From Motiliproteus sp. MSK22-1 (GTDB lineage Bacteria > Pseudomonadota > Gammaproteobacteria > Pseudomonadales > Balneatricaceae), in contig NZ_MIEQ01000072.1 of the NCBI RefSeq assembly GCF_001968815.1, positions 62,001 to 126,000 of the forward strand: DNA of 64,000 bases, in the 5' to 3' direction. Made by a program: the position numbers and the translations under genes. This document shows, piece after piece, positions 1 through 10,181 of the stretch. The first letter of the stretch is position 1. Each line of letters opens with the position of its first letter. A model generated the notes under the pieces. That model was not told the DNA's origin. It saw only the letters and a program-made list of their open reading frames with translations, and did not search any database.

Positions 1-13
1 TTCTCTCGCTGCC

Positions 14-2323
14 CTAAAGGGAACCGTATTTTTGTCGGAGGTGTTGTCGAACGACTTCGGCCAGGGTGTTTACTACAAAGGTAAACATGAATAGCACCAG
101 AGCGGCCAGGAAGAGGATTCGGAAATGTGAGCTTCCCACCTCTGATTCGGGCATTTCCACGGCAATATTCGCTGCCAGAGTTCTCATACCTTCAAAAATA
201 TTGATGTCCATAATGGGGGTGTTGCCGGTTGCCATCAGTACGATCATGGTTTCACCCACTGCACGTCCCATACCGATCATCAAGGCAGAGAATATCCCGG
301 GGCTGGCTGTAGGAAGAACGACCCGGGTCAGCGTTTGCCAAGGAGTGGCACCCAGCGCCAGCGAGCCTTCAGTAAGGTGTCTCGGGACGCTGAAAATAGC
401 ATCTTCAGTGATTGAGAATATTGTTGGAATGACTGCAAAGCCCATTGCTAATCCAACGACTAAAGCATTCCGTTGATCGTAGGTTATCCCCAGTTCTCTG
501 GTTGTGTAGGTTCGCAGGTCTCCATCAAAAAATAGGTTTTCGATTCCTGTACTTAATGGCATCGACAGCCAAACCAAAAGAATAATGACGGGTATCAGTA
601 GTGCCGCATCCCACCCGTCAGGCAACTGCCAGGAAGAGTCGTCGGGAATTTGAGACCAGAAGTATGCAAATACCAAGGTGCCAATCGGTACCACCAGCAG
701 TAAGGTAAATATGCTGGCAAGGTTCGTTTCTACGAATGGTGCCAGCCAGAGACCTGCCAGAAAACCCAAAATGACGGTAGGCAACGCTTCCATTAATTCA
801 ATGAAGGGCTTGATCTTGCGTCTCAGGGCAGGTGCCATAAAGTAGGCGGTATAGATAGCACCACATATGGCTAAAGGAGTTGCCATCAGCATGGCATAAA
901 TTGCAGCCTTTAGAGTGCCGAAGGCAAGAGGCATCAAGCTGTATTTAGGTTCGAAATCGTTGGTTGCAGCAGAGGATTGCCAGACAAAATCCGGCTTATC
1001 GTAGCCTTCGTACCAGATCTCCTGCCAAAGAGCTGCCCAGGAAACCTCAGGATGCTTGTTATCAACCTGCCAGAAGCTTAGGGTTCCTTGATCATCTTCA
1101 GTCAGGAGTGCATTTGCTCGTGGTGAAAACGCCATTGAGCGGATATTTTCATTGGTTAACTGTTGGCTTAGCACCTGATTTCCTGCAGTGGCACTGTACA
1201 GTGTAACCACGCCCTGGTTGTCGGCAGTGGCAAATCCCTTGCGGCGATGCTCCATTGCTAAGGTGCTTAGCGGTGTTGTCGGAGACCCCTGGGATGAATC
1301 ATTGTTAAAACTACGGACTTTTTTCAGATCCCATTGATTGTCTTGATCTCGAACCAGGAACCACTGAGTTACCCGGCCCTGATCATCGGCAATCATCAGA
1401 GAGGTTCCGCCAAGCAGGAAGCCAACATCGGTGATTTGACCAGTGGTTGTCTTATGGACGGCCTGTAACTGAGGGTTCTGTGGATCTTTAATATCAAATA
1501 AGCTTAGGTTTCCTGCCTGATCCAGGGCGTAAATCCAACGCATATCCGGTGCGATAAGCAGTTTTACCGGTTCTGAGGTAAGGCTGGGGAGCTTATAGAA
1601 CTCTGAACTGAGTTCAACCTCCTCAGTCATGAAGTTCTCTTCCTTGCTGAGAATGAGCAAGCCCAGTTTCTGATCCTTGTTGCTGCCTACCAGTACCAGC
1701 CCATCATCCCCATTGCGAACAGCAAGATGCTTTATTTCGCCGAAGTCAGCCCCGATTTCCATGGGTGTTTCACCATAGGGGTAAGAAATGGATGGTGCTA
1801 TGGTTCGAATATCATCCGGGTAACTTATTTTGTAATTGTGCTTCGCAACGACAATCTGGCCGTTATCCAAACCCAGAGCAAATACCCGACTGGATTCAGA
1901 ATCCAGAGCAAAACTACTGACTTCAGTGTTTGCCGGTCTGTTTATTTCCACCTGCTTTCTTATGTGGCCGGTGGCTGCGTCGAAAAACAAAGCATTGCCT
2001 ACAGTATCAATTTTTAAGGCAACTTCATTCTGCTCTTCAAGAGTCAGGTAAACGGCCGGGGTATTAGAGCCTTCCAGCGTGTAAGCCTGTACAGGTTTAC
2101 CAAATTGCTCCCACTGGCTGATCTCTGCTGCTTTGAAAAGAGGAACTACCTCATAAAGCAGATAGATGAAGATCAGCATGATAGCGACGATTACGCACAT
2201 ACCACCGGCACCAACGGCCGAGGTAGTCATGCGTTCTTTAAGTGCACGAAACTTTCGATGCCTCGCTAGAGCAGGGGTATCGAAGTCAAGTTCGGGGGCT
2301 AGGGTATGTGTATTAGTATCCAT
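14..2323 (-). CDS. pstC: Phosphate ABC transporter permease PstC, long form
   Basis: Inner-membrane permease of the high-affinity PstSCAB phosphate importer. At 769 residues it is far longer than the roughly 320-residue E. coli PstC. One membrane segment near residues 36-58 is followed by a large soluble, WD40-like beta-propeller region (about 65-430), then the permease core from about residue 470. The cytoplasmic EAA loop reads EGSLALGATPWQTLTRVVLP. This extended form is common in marine gammaproteobacteria (family knowledge). The stop lies 14 bp from the window edge, so pstA would begin just outside. The gene follows pstS on the same strand, but a terminator and a separate Pho box lie between them. 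The start is the first ATG, with only a weak ribosome site. Confidence 0.95.
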   Translation of the reverse strand: MDTNTHTLAPELDFDTPALARHRKFRALKERMTTSAVGAGGMCVIVAIMLIFIYLLYEVVPLFKAAEISQWEQFGKPVQAYTLEGSNTPAVYLTLEEQNEVALKIDTVGNALFFDAATGHIRKQVEINRPANTEVSSFALDSESSRVFALGLDNGQIVVAKHNYKISYPDDIRTIAPSISYPYGETPMEIGADFGEIKHLAVRNGDDGLVLVGSNKDQKLGLLILSKEENFMTEEVELSSEFYKLPSLTSEPVKLLIAPDMRWIYALDQAGNLSLFDIKDPQNPQLQAVHKTTTGQITDVGFLLGGTSLMIADDQGRVTQWFLVRDQDNQWDLKKVRSFNNDSSQGSPTTPLSTLAMEHRRKGFATADNQGVVTLYSATAGNQVLSQQLTNENIRSMAFSPRANALLTEDDQGTLSFWQVDNKHPEVSWAALWQEIWYEGYDKPDFVWQSSAATNDFEPKYSLMPLAFGTLKAAIYAMLMATPLAICGAIYTAYFMAPALRRKIKPFIELMEALPTVILGFLAGLWLAPFVETNLASIFTLLLVVPIGTLVFAYFWSQIPDDSSWQLPDGWDAALLIPVIILLVWLSMPLSTGIENLFFDGDLRTYTTRELGITYDQRNALVVGLAMGFAVIPTIFSITEDAIFSVPRHLTEGSLALGATPWQTLTRVVLPTASPGIFSALMIGMGRAVGETMIVLMATGNTPIMDINIFEGMRTLAANIAVEMPESEVGSSHFRILFLAALVLFMFTFVVNTLAEVVRQHLRQKYGSL

Positions 2324-2344
2324 ACGAGAAAGATAATCGCCAAA

Positions 2345-2363
2345 TATGACAGTCGTGTTACAA
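2345..2363 (-). promoter_or_regulatory. Pho box upstream of pstC
   Basis: On the minus strand the sequence is TTGTAAC-ACGA-CTGTCAT: two 7-bp half-sites separated by 4 bp, close to the PhoB consensus CTGTCAT-N4-CTGTCAC. It lies 22-40 bp ahead of the pstC start. This suggests pstC has its own phosphate-starvation promoter besides read-through from pstS. Confidence 0.75.
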
Positions 2364-2479
2364 AACTGTCATTAGAATGAAATAAAAGTTACAGCCGGCC
2401 TGGGTAATTATCTGATAACAGATAGATCTATTTTGATAAAAAAACTGACATCTTCCATGCATTCTCACCGTGCTCTTTA

Positions 2480-2513
2480 TAAGTAAGCGAATGTTATAAG
2501 TGAGCGAGTGTTA
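2480..2513. repeat. 17-bp tandem pair in pstS-pstC spacer
   Basis: Two adjacent copies, TAAGTAAGCGAATGTTA and TAAGTGAGCGAGTGTTA (15 of 17 identical). They lie between the pstS terminator and the pstC Pho box. No function is evident. Confidence 0.7.
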
Positions 2514-2532
2514 GCCGTTTACGCAAAAACGA

Positions 2533-2555
2533 AAAGGGGGCTGAAGGCCCCCTTT
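2533..2555 (-). terminator. Rho-independent terminator after pstS
   Basis: On the minus strand a 9-bp stem (AAAGGGGGC pairing with GCCCCCTTT, 5-nt loop) starts about 20 bp after the pstS stop. Its 3' arm runs into TTTT and, after CG, a second T-run. It probably reduces read-through into pstC, giving more PstS than PstC. Confidence 0.8.
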
Positions 2556-2576
2556 CCTGATCAGGCTGAGCATGGC

Positions 2577-3602
2577 TTAGCGAGAGGCAACTGCGCTGTT
2601 TATGCCAATGGCTGCCAGGGTCTTTTCAACAACTTTTGATGGAAGAGGAATGTAGCCATCCTTAATAACCACCTGCTGACCCGCCTTGGACAGTACTAGC
2701 TTGACAAACTCGCGATCCAGCGGGGAAAGCTCCTTGTTAGGGGCCTTGTTAACGTAAACATAGAGAAAGCGAGAGAGTGGGTACTTGCCCTTAACCGCAT
2801 TTTCCGGCGTTGCTTCGACAAAAGGTGCTCCAGGCTTCTTGGCCAGTGGCACAGCGCGAACGCTAGAGGTTTTGTAGCCGATACCCGAGTAACCAATGCC
2901 GTTGATGGAAGCGCTCACGGACTGAACAACAGAAGCGGAACCTGGTTGTTCGTTTACATTGCTCTTGTAGTCGCCCTTACAAAGGCCTTTCTTTTTAAAA
3001 TAGCCGTAGGTTCCTGATACCGAGTTGCGACCGTAGAGCTGAATGTCCTGCTTACCCAGGTTGCCACCTACGTTCAGGTCACTCCAGCGGCTTATGTCCT
3101 TTGGACCGTTACATTTACGGGTAGAGGAGAAAACCGCGTCTACATCAGCAATGCTCATGCCTTTAACCGGGTTGTCTTTATGAACATAGACCGCCAAGGC
3201 ATCGATTGCTACCGGGATAGCGGTGGGCTTGTAACCGAACTTGTTTTCAAAGGACTCCAGCTCCTTGTCTTTCATCTTGCGACTCATCGGCCCCATGTTG
3301 GAGGTACCTTCGGTCAATGCTGGAGGCGCGGTAGAAGAACCCGCTGCCTGAATCTGAATGTTGACGTTAGGGTAATGACGCTTGAACTCTTCAGCCCAAA
3401 GGGTCATCAGATTAGCCAGGGTGTCCGAACCGACACTTGAAAGGTTACCGGAAACACCGTTTACCTTCTGGTATGTAGGAAGGTTGCTATCGAGCAGGTC
3501 AGCTGCTTGCACGGAAGTAGCAAGGCTGCCAGCAACCAGCGTCAGAGCGGTTAAGACTTTTTTGCTGAGCAGTTTGTTGGTGAATATTTTTTTGGCTTTC
3601 AT
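2577..3602 (-). CDS. pstS: Phosphate-binding periplasmic protein PstS
   Basis: Periplasmic receptor that captures phosphate for PstCAB. The 341-residue product starts with a basic, hydrophobic signal peptide ending near AQA (about residue 33). Phosphate-binding loops typical of the family are visible: SVGSDTL near residue 57, GSSTAPPAL near 88 and [12 protein letters not shown] near 190. An AGGAG-like ribosome site (rc of CTCCT at 3608) precedes the ATG. A Pho box lies about 105-120 bp upstream and a strong terminator follows. The expected partners pstC and pstA are on the same strand. Confidence 0.95.
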   Translation of the reverse strand: MKAKKIFTNKLLSKKVLTALTLVAGSLATSVQAADLLDSNLPTYQKVNGVSGNLSSVGSDTLANLMTLWAEEFKRHYPNVNIQIQAAGSSTAPPALTEGTSNMGPMSRKMKDKELESFENKFGYKPTAIPVAIDALAVYVHKDNPVKGMSIADVDAVFSSTRKCNGPKDISRWSDLNVGGNLGKQDIQLYGRNSVSGTYGYFKKKGLCKGDYKSNVNEQPGSASVVQSVSASINGIGYSGIGYKTSSVRAVPLAKKPGAPFVEATPENAVKGKYPLSRFLYVYVNKAPNKELSPLDREFVKLVLSKAGQQVVIKDGYIPLPSKVVEKTLAAIGINSAVASR

Positions 3603-3705
3603 CTGAGCCTCCTAAACGGGAACAATGTTTGTTGGTGCGTTCTAAGTTGTGATTGTTACGAGGTTCTAAGTCGCTACGTTGTTGGAACCCACTATAAGTC
3701 CGTTT

Positions 3706-3724
3706 TGTGACATCTATGTTACAG
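3706..3724 (-). promoter_or_regulatory. Pho box upstream of pstS
   Basis: The minus strand reads CTGTAAC-ATAG-ATGTCAC, two 7-bp half-sites with 4-bp spacing, matching the PhoB operator. The rest of 3603-4164 holds no gene that I can support. It contains this box, the pstS leader and the tandem repeat at 4049. Confidence 0.8.
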
Positions 3725-4048
3725 CGGTCCCCTAAATCTTATTTGGTGCCCGAAATTACTCAGCTTTCATTAATCAGTCTTTTCGATGATAAGGGGCTTC
3801 CTAAAAAACCAACGAACAGGTTAATTGGCCCTTAAATGGCTCGCTGAGAACGTCATTGCATATTTATCGGTTCTCTGGACCCGGTGAAATTTTTAGTGCA
3901 ATATCAATTGCATCAAGCGCACAGGGAGCGAATATCAGTCAGAGTGCAGCGCTGCAATAGCATTAAGCGTTGACGTCAGAAGGGATGCTGTTTTCACTAC
4001 CAGAATCCCCCTTCTCCAGTTACTGTTAGCTTCCTTTGTTATCCCTGT

Positions 4049-4090
4049 GCTGTTTGGTCGATGAGATAGGCTGTTTGGTCGAGGAGATAG
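4049..4090. repeat. 21-bp tandem pair
   Basis: Two adjacent 21-bp copies starting GCTGTTTGGTCGA and ending GAGATAG, differing at one base (T/G at the fourteenth position). They lie 75-115 bp ahead of the membrane protein gene at 4165. Confidence 0.85.
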
Positions 4091-4164
4091 ACAGTGGTGG
4101 AACTGTCATAATCTTCCGTTTTAATTAATCAGATATTCAGCAAACACTTAAAGGAGTTATTCGG

Positions 4165-4680
4165 ATGGAATATACCGACTCGGAAAATGCTTACGCTGCA
4201 CCAGAAGCTACATTGGAAAGATCGCTGACAGGGGGGGAACAGATAACGGCTTTCCCGCGATTTTCTACCTGGTGGGTTTTGTTACTTTCAATGGTGACAT
4301 TGTCTATATACTCACTTTACTGGATATATTCCCGGACAAAAATACTCAATCGTCTGGTTCCGGAAAATCCGATATCTTTCTGGATTTATGCTTCACCGAT
4401 TCTGTTTTTTATTGTTGGTATCATTGTGAATTTTATGATTGGCTTTTACGGCGCGGAAGCGGGTTCAGGTCTGACTGTGTTTTCCAATATTGTGTCTTTG
4501 GTAAACCTTATTATTTTTATCGTATGGGCTTATTCTTTCCGTAATCGCTTGAATCGATTGGCGGGAGTTGAAAAGGGCGATAAATGCTACGCGGGCCCGA
4601 TTTTGACATTCTTTTTAAATAGCCTATATATGTCCTACAAAGTCAATCAGCTTATTGATCGTCAGCGCGAAGCAGTCTGA
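4165..4680 (+). CDS. DUF4234-like small membrane protein
   Basis: 171 residues with a soluble N-terminus and about four membrane segments: FSTWWVLLLSMVTLSIYSLYW, the stretch around IYASPILFFIVGIIVNFMIG, a third near SNIVSLVNLIIFIVWAY and a C-terminal stretch. The FSTWWVLLLS...YSLYWIYSRTK pattern and ending resemble DUF4234 proteins, whose role is unknown. The start has a good ribosome site (AAGGAG, 9 bp before ATG). It stands alone between the pst genes and an esterase gene. A 21-bp tandem pair and a lone CTGTCATAATC half-Pho motif lie upstream, so phosphate control is possible but weakly supported. Confidence 0.7.
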   Translation: MEYTDSENAYAAPEATLERSLTGGEQITAFPRFSTWWVLLLSMVTLSIYSLYWIYSRTKILNRLVPENPISFWIYASPILFFIVGIIVNFMIGFYGAEAGSGLTVFSNIVSLVNLIIFIVWAYSFRNRLNRLAGVEKGDKCYAGPILTFFLNSLYMSYKVNQLIDRQREAV

Positions 4681-4810
4681 GGACAAGCAGAGAGCAATGG
4701 GAGCTTGCCCTCTGTAACCAGTCGACCAGGATTCGCTTTGCAGGTTTTCTTGTCTGGAGTGGTACATGGCCATTTCTTAAACGGATTTAAGCAAGGTATA
4801 GATAACCGAT

Positions 4811-5932
4811 ATGCATATTTTTCAAGCCGGGTTATTGGTGCTGGCACTCTGTGTTTCTGCACCGGTGTTTGCCGCTTCTCTTCTTCCAGGTTACGGAGCC
4901 GATCCAGAGCAAACCTCTGTTTCCGGTATTTCTTCCGGTGGCTATATGGCCTCACAGTTTCATGTGGCCTATTCAACAGAACTGACGGGGGTGGGCATTG
5001 TTGCCGGTGGTCCTTATTTTTGTGCGGGTAGCGATAGTACCGCTGGGGCGGATCTAAATCCATTTCAGCCTTATGTGGTTACGGCAACCACGACTTGCAT
5101 GAATCCTTGCAAATGGGCGTTTTGGCCCTTTGTTGGCTGGTGCGAATCGATAATGTTACCTGATGGGGAGGCGTTGGCAGCCCGGGCCCAGGCATTCGCG
5201 GCTGATGGCCTGATTGATGATTTTTCCGGTCTGGTTAATGACCGGGTTTATCTGTTTAGTGGCGGGTTGGATGAAACCGTTGTCACTGGGGTTGTGAATC
5301 AGGCCAAAGGTTTTTATCTTGCCGCAGGAGTGCCTGACTCGGCAATCAGGTTTGATCTGCATCCCGGAGCACAGCATGCCTTTATTTCGGACAATATCAA
5401 CAGAGGCTGTGATGTTCACGGGGCGCCCTTCATCAATAACTGTGACGGCTATGATCAGGCGCGAGAAATTCTTCAGCATATATATGGAAACCTTAAGGAT
5501 AATGCCGATGTTTTGACCGGCACTATGCTTGCTTTCGATCAGTCGGAGTTTGTTCCAGAGAGTCAGTTCAGCATTTCCAGTCTTGCAGAAACGGCGTATG
5601 CCTATGTTCCCAATGATTGTGAGACCAAGTCCTGTCGGGTACATGTTGCCTTTCATGGCTGCAGGCAATCCGCGGCGGAGTTTGATACCAATAAAGTTTT
5701 CTTTCGTGATCTGTCGGGTTACAACGAAGTCGCCGATACAAACCAGATCATTGTCCTGTATCCACAGATACGATCTCGCGATGAGTTGAATGTTTCGCCA
5801 TACAACCCGAAAGGCTGTTGGGATTTTTGGGGTTACACGGGTTCGGGTTTTTATAAAAAGGAGTCGATTCAGATGACGGCAGTCAGTTCAATGATTAAAC
5901 GGCTTTTGTTGCCTCCTGAACCGGTGCAGTAA
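4811..5932 (+). CDS. Secreted PHB-depolymerase-like esterase
   Basis: 373 residues with a clear Sec signal peptide (cut after VFA near residue 22). The lipase box appears as GISSGGYMA (nucleophile Ser near residue 47), with a probable catalytic Asp in GGLDETV and His in GAQHAF. This alpha/beta-hydrolase pattern and the late HGCRQ motif match extracellular poly(3-hydroxybutyrate) depolymerase-like proteins. Cysteine pairs fit a secreted, disulphide-bonded enzyme. The substrate may be a storage polyester released by other bacteria, but a different ester is possible. It appears monocistronic. Confidence 0.8.
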   Translation: MHIFQAGLLVLALCVSAPVFAASLLPGYGADPEQTSVSGISSGGYMASQFHVAYSTELTGVGIVAGGPYFCAGSDSTAGADLNPFQPYVVTATTTCMNPCKWAFWPFVGWCESIMLPDGEALAARAQAFAADGLIDDFSGLVNDRVYLFSGGLDETVVTGVVNQAKGFYLAAGVPDSAIRFDLHPGAQHAFISDNINRGCDVHGAPFINNCDGYDQAREILQHIYGNLKDNADVLTGTMLAFDQSEFVPESQFSISSLAETAYAYVPNDCETKSCRVHVAFHGCRQSAAEFDTNKVFFRDLSGYNEVADTNQIIVLYPQIRSRDELNVSPYNPKGCWDFWGYTGSGFYKKESIQMTAVSSMIKRLLLPPEPVQ

Positions 5933-6083
5933 GTTACAGATCTTAAGAAGTCGAAATGGGCAGAGAGGTTAACGATAAACAGGATGGGAACAGCCGGTAA
6001 CGTTTATTTCCATTTTGATTTCATTAGTTGTTAATGCTGCGTATTTTGACCCCCGTTATTTTTTAAATCTTGGGTTCAGGCCT

Positions 6084-6875
6084 ATGAAATCTTCACTTGT
6101 TTTTAGTTCAATAGTTGTTCTGGCGTTCCTGCTAAGCAGTTGCGGAGCGGACAATCCTGCTGCCATTGATAAGACTTCAGCGAAAGCGTCAGAGCAGCAT
6201 ACTCCAGGAAAGACAGCATCACTGATACAGCCCGCTGAAAAGAAAGAATCAAAAGTCGATAAGGTAGAGCAGGCAGCGAAAATTACCGGTATTGATGTAT
6301 CCAAGTACCAGGGAACCGTTGATTTCGAAAAGGTTAAGGCGGCGGGAGCCCGTTATGTTTTTGTTCGTGCAACGGAGGGAATTACCTATCAGGACCCTGA
6401 CTTCAAGTCTAATTTTTCCGCTGCCCACACCGCTGGTTTAACGGTGGGAGCCTACCATTTTTATGAGACTGATGATGATCCTGCTGCACAGCTTAAAAAT
6501 TATACTGATATGGTGAGTTTGCAACAGGGTGACCTCCCGCCAGTGGTGGACATAGAGAAGCTGCATGATAACGATCAAGCAAATTTAATCGATAACCTCA
6601 AAGCCTATCTCAATGGTTTGGAAGCACACTACGGTGTTAAACCGATCATTTATACAGGGCTTGATTTTGCCAATGAATATATAACTGAATTTGGCGACTA
6701 TCCTTTATGGTTGGCAGAATATGAGGTTGACCAGCCTACCGTACCGAAAGGTTGGTCTGACTGGACCTTCTGGCAGTGGTCTCAGACGGGCACCGTTGAG
6801 GGTATCACCGGAAATGTTGACGCAGATCGTTTTAATGGGGATGCGGCAAGCTTTGGTAAAATTCTGATTAAATAG
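6084..6875 (+). CDS. GH25 lysozyme-like lipoprotein
   Basis: A lipoprotein of 263 residues. A signal sequence from ATG 6084 ends in LSSC, a lipobox. A longer frame from 6015 exists, but it would bury the signal peptide. After a low-complexity linker, the GH25 muramidase domain begins with GIDVSKYQG, continues to the catalytic PPVVDIEK (Asp-x-Glu) and ends with WQWSQTG and a DADRFNGD motif. GH25 enzymes cleave the MurNAc-GlcNAc bond of peptidoglycan. Membrane anchoring suggests a role in remodelling its own wall or attacking another cell. No neighbour clarifies this. Confidence 0.85.
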   Translation: MKSSLVFSSIVVLAFLLSSCGADNPAAIDKTSAKASEQHTPGKTASLIQPAEKKESKVDKVEQAAKITGIDVSKYQGTVDFEKVKAAGARYVFVRATEGITYQDPDFKSNFSAAHTAGLTVGAYHFYETDDDPAAQLKNYTDMVSLQQGDLPPVVDIEKLHDNDQANLIDNLKAYLNGLEAHYGVKPIIYTGLDFANEYITEFGDYPLWLAEYEVDQPTVPKGWSDWTFWQWSQTGTVEGITGNVDADRFNGDAASFGKILIK

Positions 6876-6910
6876 CGCTTGATTTGTATGAATATTCAAG
6901 CTCGTAGGAA

Positions 6911-7102
6911 TCAGACGTGAATATCGATGTTTTGACCTAGTGACGAGCTTGGATCCAGCTGTGGTGGTTGGGGCAGTAGTGAAAGGGCAAGCTGGCCTTG
7001 AAGATCAATTGAGTCCTTCAGTACACGCAGAGCTATTTCCTGGTGCAGGCTGGCGTTAGACAGCGTAGTTGGAGAAGAAAGCGAGAGGGAAGAGATTTCC
7101 AT
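6911..7102 (-). CDS. YjfB-type putative motility protein
   Basis: 63 residues. The start MEISSLS, the middle EIALRVLKDSIDLQG and the ending GQNIDIHV follow the pattern of the small YjfB putative motility family (about 60 residues; found with flagellar genes in other bacteria). A GGGAG ribosome site precedes the ATG. It is convergent with the GH25 gene. No flagellar gene lies nearby, so the motility link rests on family resemblance only. Confidence 0.65.
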   Translation of the reverse strand: MEISSLSLSSPTTLSNASLHQEIALRVLKDSIDLQGQLALSLLPQPPQLDPSSSLGQNIDIHV

Positions 7103-7285
7103 CGTTACTTTACTCCCTGTGAATCGATTATTTTATATACAATAACACTCTCATTCGCTGATTAAAACTGCTGCCTTTTTATAGTCTGATGCCGTTCTGT
7201 TGGCGATCTGTCTGATTCAGTCCTAACCTAAAAGGTGTCATAGCCAGTTAGGTTCTCATAAAAATAATTATTCAAGGATTTGATA

Positions 7286-8401
7286 ATGAAAGAGAAAAAT
7301 GTAGTACGGCAGTGGATTCTGGTTGTTATTCTCAGTTTAATGAAGGTCTTCGTTTTCTCTTCCGCCCAGGCTGCCGACGGGGAGGACTCCAGTCATAAGA
7401 TCAAGCCCGTCTTACTGAAAGTACCTTTGGCATTCCCTTCTGCCTTGCCGGCGGTAAAGAGCTCTATTGTTTGGGTTGCCGATCAGGCTCAGCTGATCAG
7501 CAATGGTTCGATAAAGGTAAAAACCTATGAACCGGGAAAGCTGGTAGCACCTTTTGAAATTCTTGATTCTGTATCAACCGGTAAGGTGAATGCCGGGTTT
7601 GCTATCTCCGGCTATTGGGCAGGAAAGATACCTGCCGCCAATATCTTTTCTTCCGTGCCCTTTGGGCCTGAAAGTGGTGAGTTTATGGCCTGGATGTATT
7701 ATGGCAACGGACTGAAACTGTATCAGCAGATGTATGATCAGGCAGGCTACTCGGTAAAAGTCATTCCCTGCGCTATCCTGGCGCCGGAAAGTGGAGGCTG
7801 GTTTAAACGGCAGATTAACAAGCCAGAGGATATTAAAGGCTTGAATATGCGTTTTTATGGCCTTGGAGGTAAGGTTTTCAGTAAGCTTGGTGCTTCAGTA
7901 TCTTTGATTCCGGGGGCTGAAGTCTTTCCTGCTCTGGAGCGAGGAGCTATTGACGCTACTGAATTTTCTCAGCCCGCAATCGATCAAATGTTAGGTTTTC
8001 ATAAAATAGCTAAATACAACTATTTTCCTGGCTGGCATCAACAGGCCAGTGTCATTGAGTTGCTGGTTAATAAGGAAAGCTGGCGTGGTATGCATGTTAG
8101 CCAGCAGGCAACAATGGAGGCTCTCTGCAAAGCTGCGATGACTAATACTCTGGCTCAGGGAGAAGCGATTCAGTACCAGGCAATGCAAAAAAATGAAAAT
8201 GAGCGGGGGGTGACCAATCTTTATTGGAATGCTGAAATGCTGGCTCTGTTTGAAGATGCATGGCAGCAGGTGGTCAATGAAGAATCACAGGACCCCTTTT
8301 TCAAAAAGGTGTGGGATGATCTCTCTTCCTTTAGAGCTAACTATGTGATCTGGCAGCGACATGCATTTCTTCCCCGTAAAACAGGTGATAAGGTTCAATA
8401 G
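7286..8401 (+). CDS. TRAP transporter solute-binding protein, DctP family
   Basis: 371 residues with an N-terminal signal peptide (ending about AQA, residue 29). Typical DctP-family features are the IKGLNMRFYGLGGKVFSKLG segment, the substrate-contacting region around GAEVFPALERGAIDATEFS and a C-terminal helix-rich end. The ATG at 7286 has AAGGA 7 bp upstream, better than a TTG two codons earlier. Such receptors normally feed a DctQ/DctM permease, but neither gene is adjacent. It must therefore work with a permease elsewhere or as a sensor. The substrate is unknown; organic or keto acids are usual for the family. A perfect terminator follows. Confidence 0.85.
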   Translation: MKEKNVVRQWILVVILSLMKVFVFSSAQAADGEDSSHKIKPVLLKVPLAFPSALPAVKSSIVWVADQAQLISNGSIKVKTYEPGKLVAPFEILDSVSTGKVNAGFAISGYWAGKIPAANIFSSVPFGPESGEFMAWMYYGNGLKLYQQMYDQAGYSVKVIPCAILAPESGGWFKRQINKPEDIKGLNMRFYGLGGKVFSKLGASVSLIPGAEVFPALERGAIDATEFSQPAIDQMLGFHKIAKYNYFPGWHQQASVIELLVNKESWRGMHVSQQATMEALCKAAMTNTLAQGEAIQYQAMQKNENERGVTNLYWNAEMLALFEDAWQQVVNEESQDPFFKKVWDDLSSFRANYVIWQRHAFLPRKTGDKVQ

Positions 8402-8452
8402 TTTCTAAAACCCTGAGGCCGGTATCTCTGCCTGTTCACCGAGCCTGCACTA

Positions 8453-8474
8453 CCACAGCCCGGCCGGGCTGTGG
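8453..8474 (+). terminator. Strong rho-independent terminator after TRAP receptor
   Basis: Perfect 22-bp palindrome, CCACAGCCCGG followed directly by CCGGGCTGTGG, then TTTTTA. Confidence 0.9.
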
Positions 8475-10053
<1,579 letters not shown>

Positions 10054-10125
10054 TCTGATTCGAATGAACATCAAAATCTGTTCCAAACGACAGACTAGTA
10101 GTGGCTGAAAGGATCTCAGCCCAGG

Positions 10126-10153
10126 ACCCCGAGGTATTCCCCTACCTCGGGGT
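10126..10153 (+). terminator. Hairpin between lamB and malM
   Basis: Perfect 11-bp inverted repeat (ACCCCGAGGTA / TACCTCGGGGT, 6-nt loop) followed by TTTG. It sits about 28 bp ahead of the malM ATG. It is probably an attenuator or mRNA-stabilising element that keeps malM expression below lamB. Confidence 0.75.
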
Positions 10154-10181
10154 TTTGTGCTTTCTTACAGAGGGTATAGAT

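Noticed and set aside
4679-4712. Hairpin-like GAGGACAAGC / GCTTGCCCTC after the DUF4234-like gene
   Set aside because: One mismatch and no T-run, so I do not call it a terminator.
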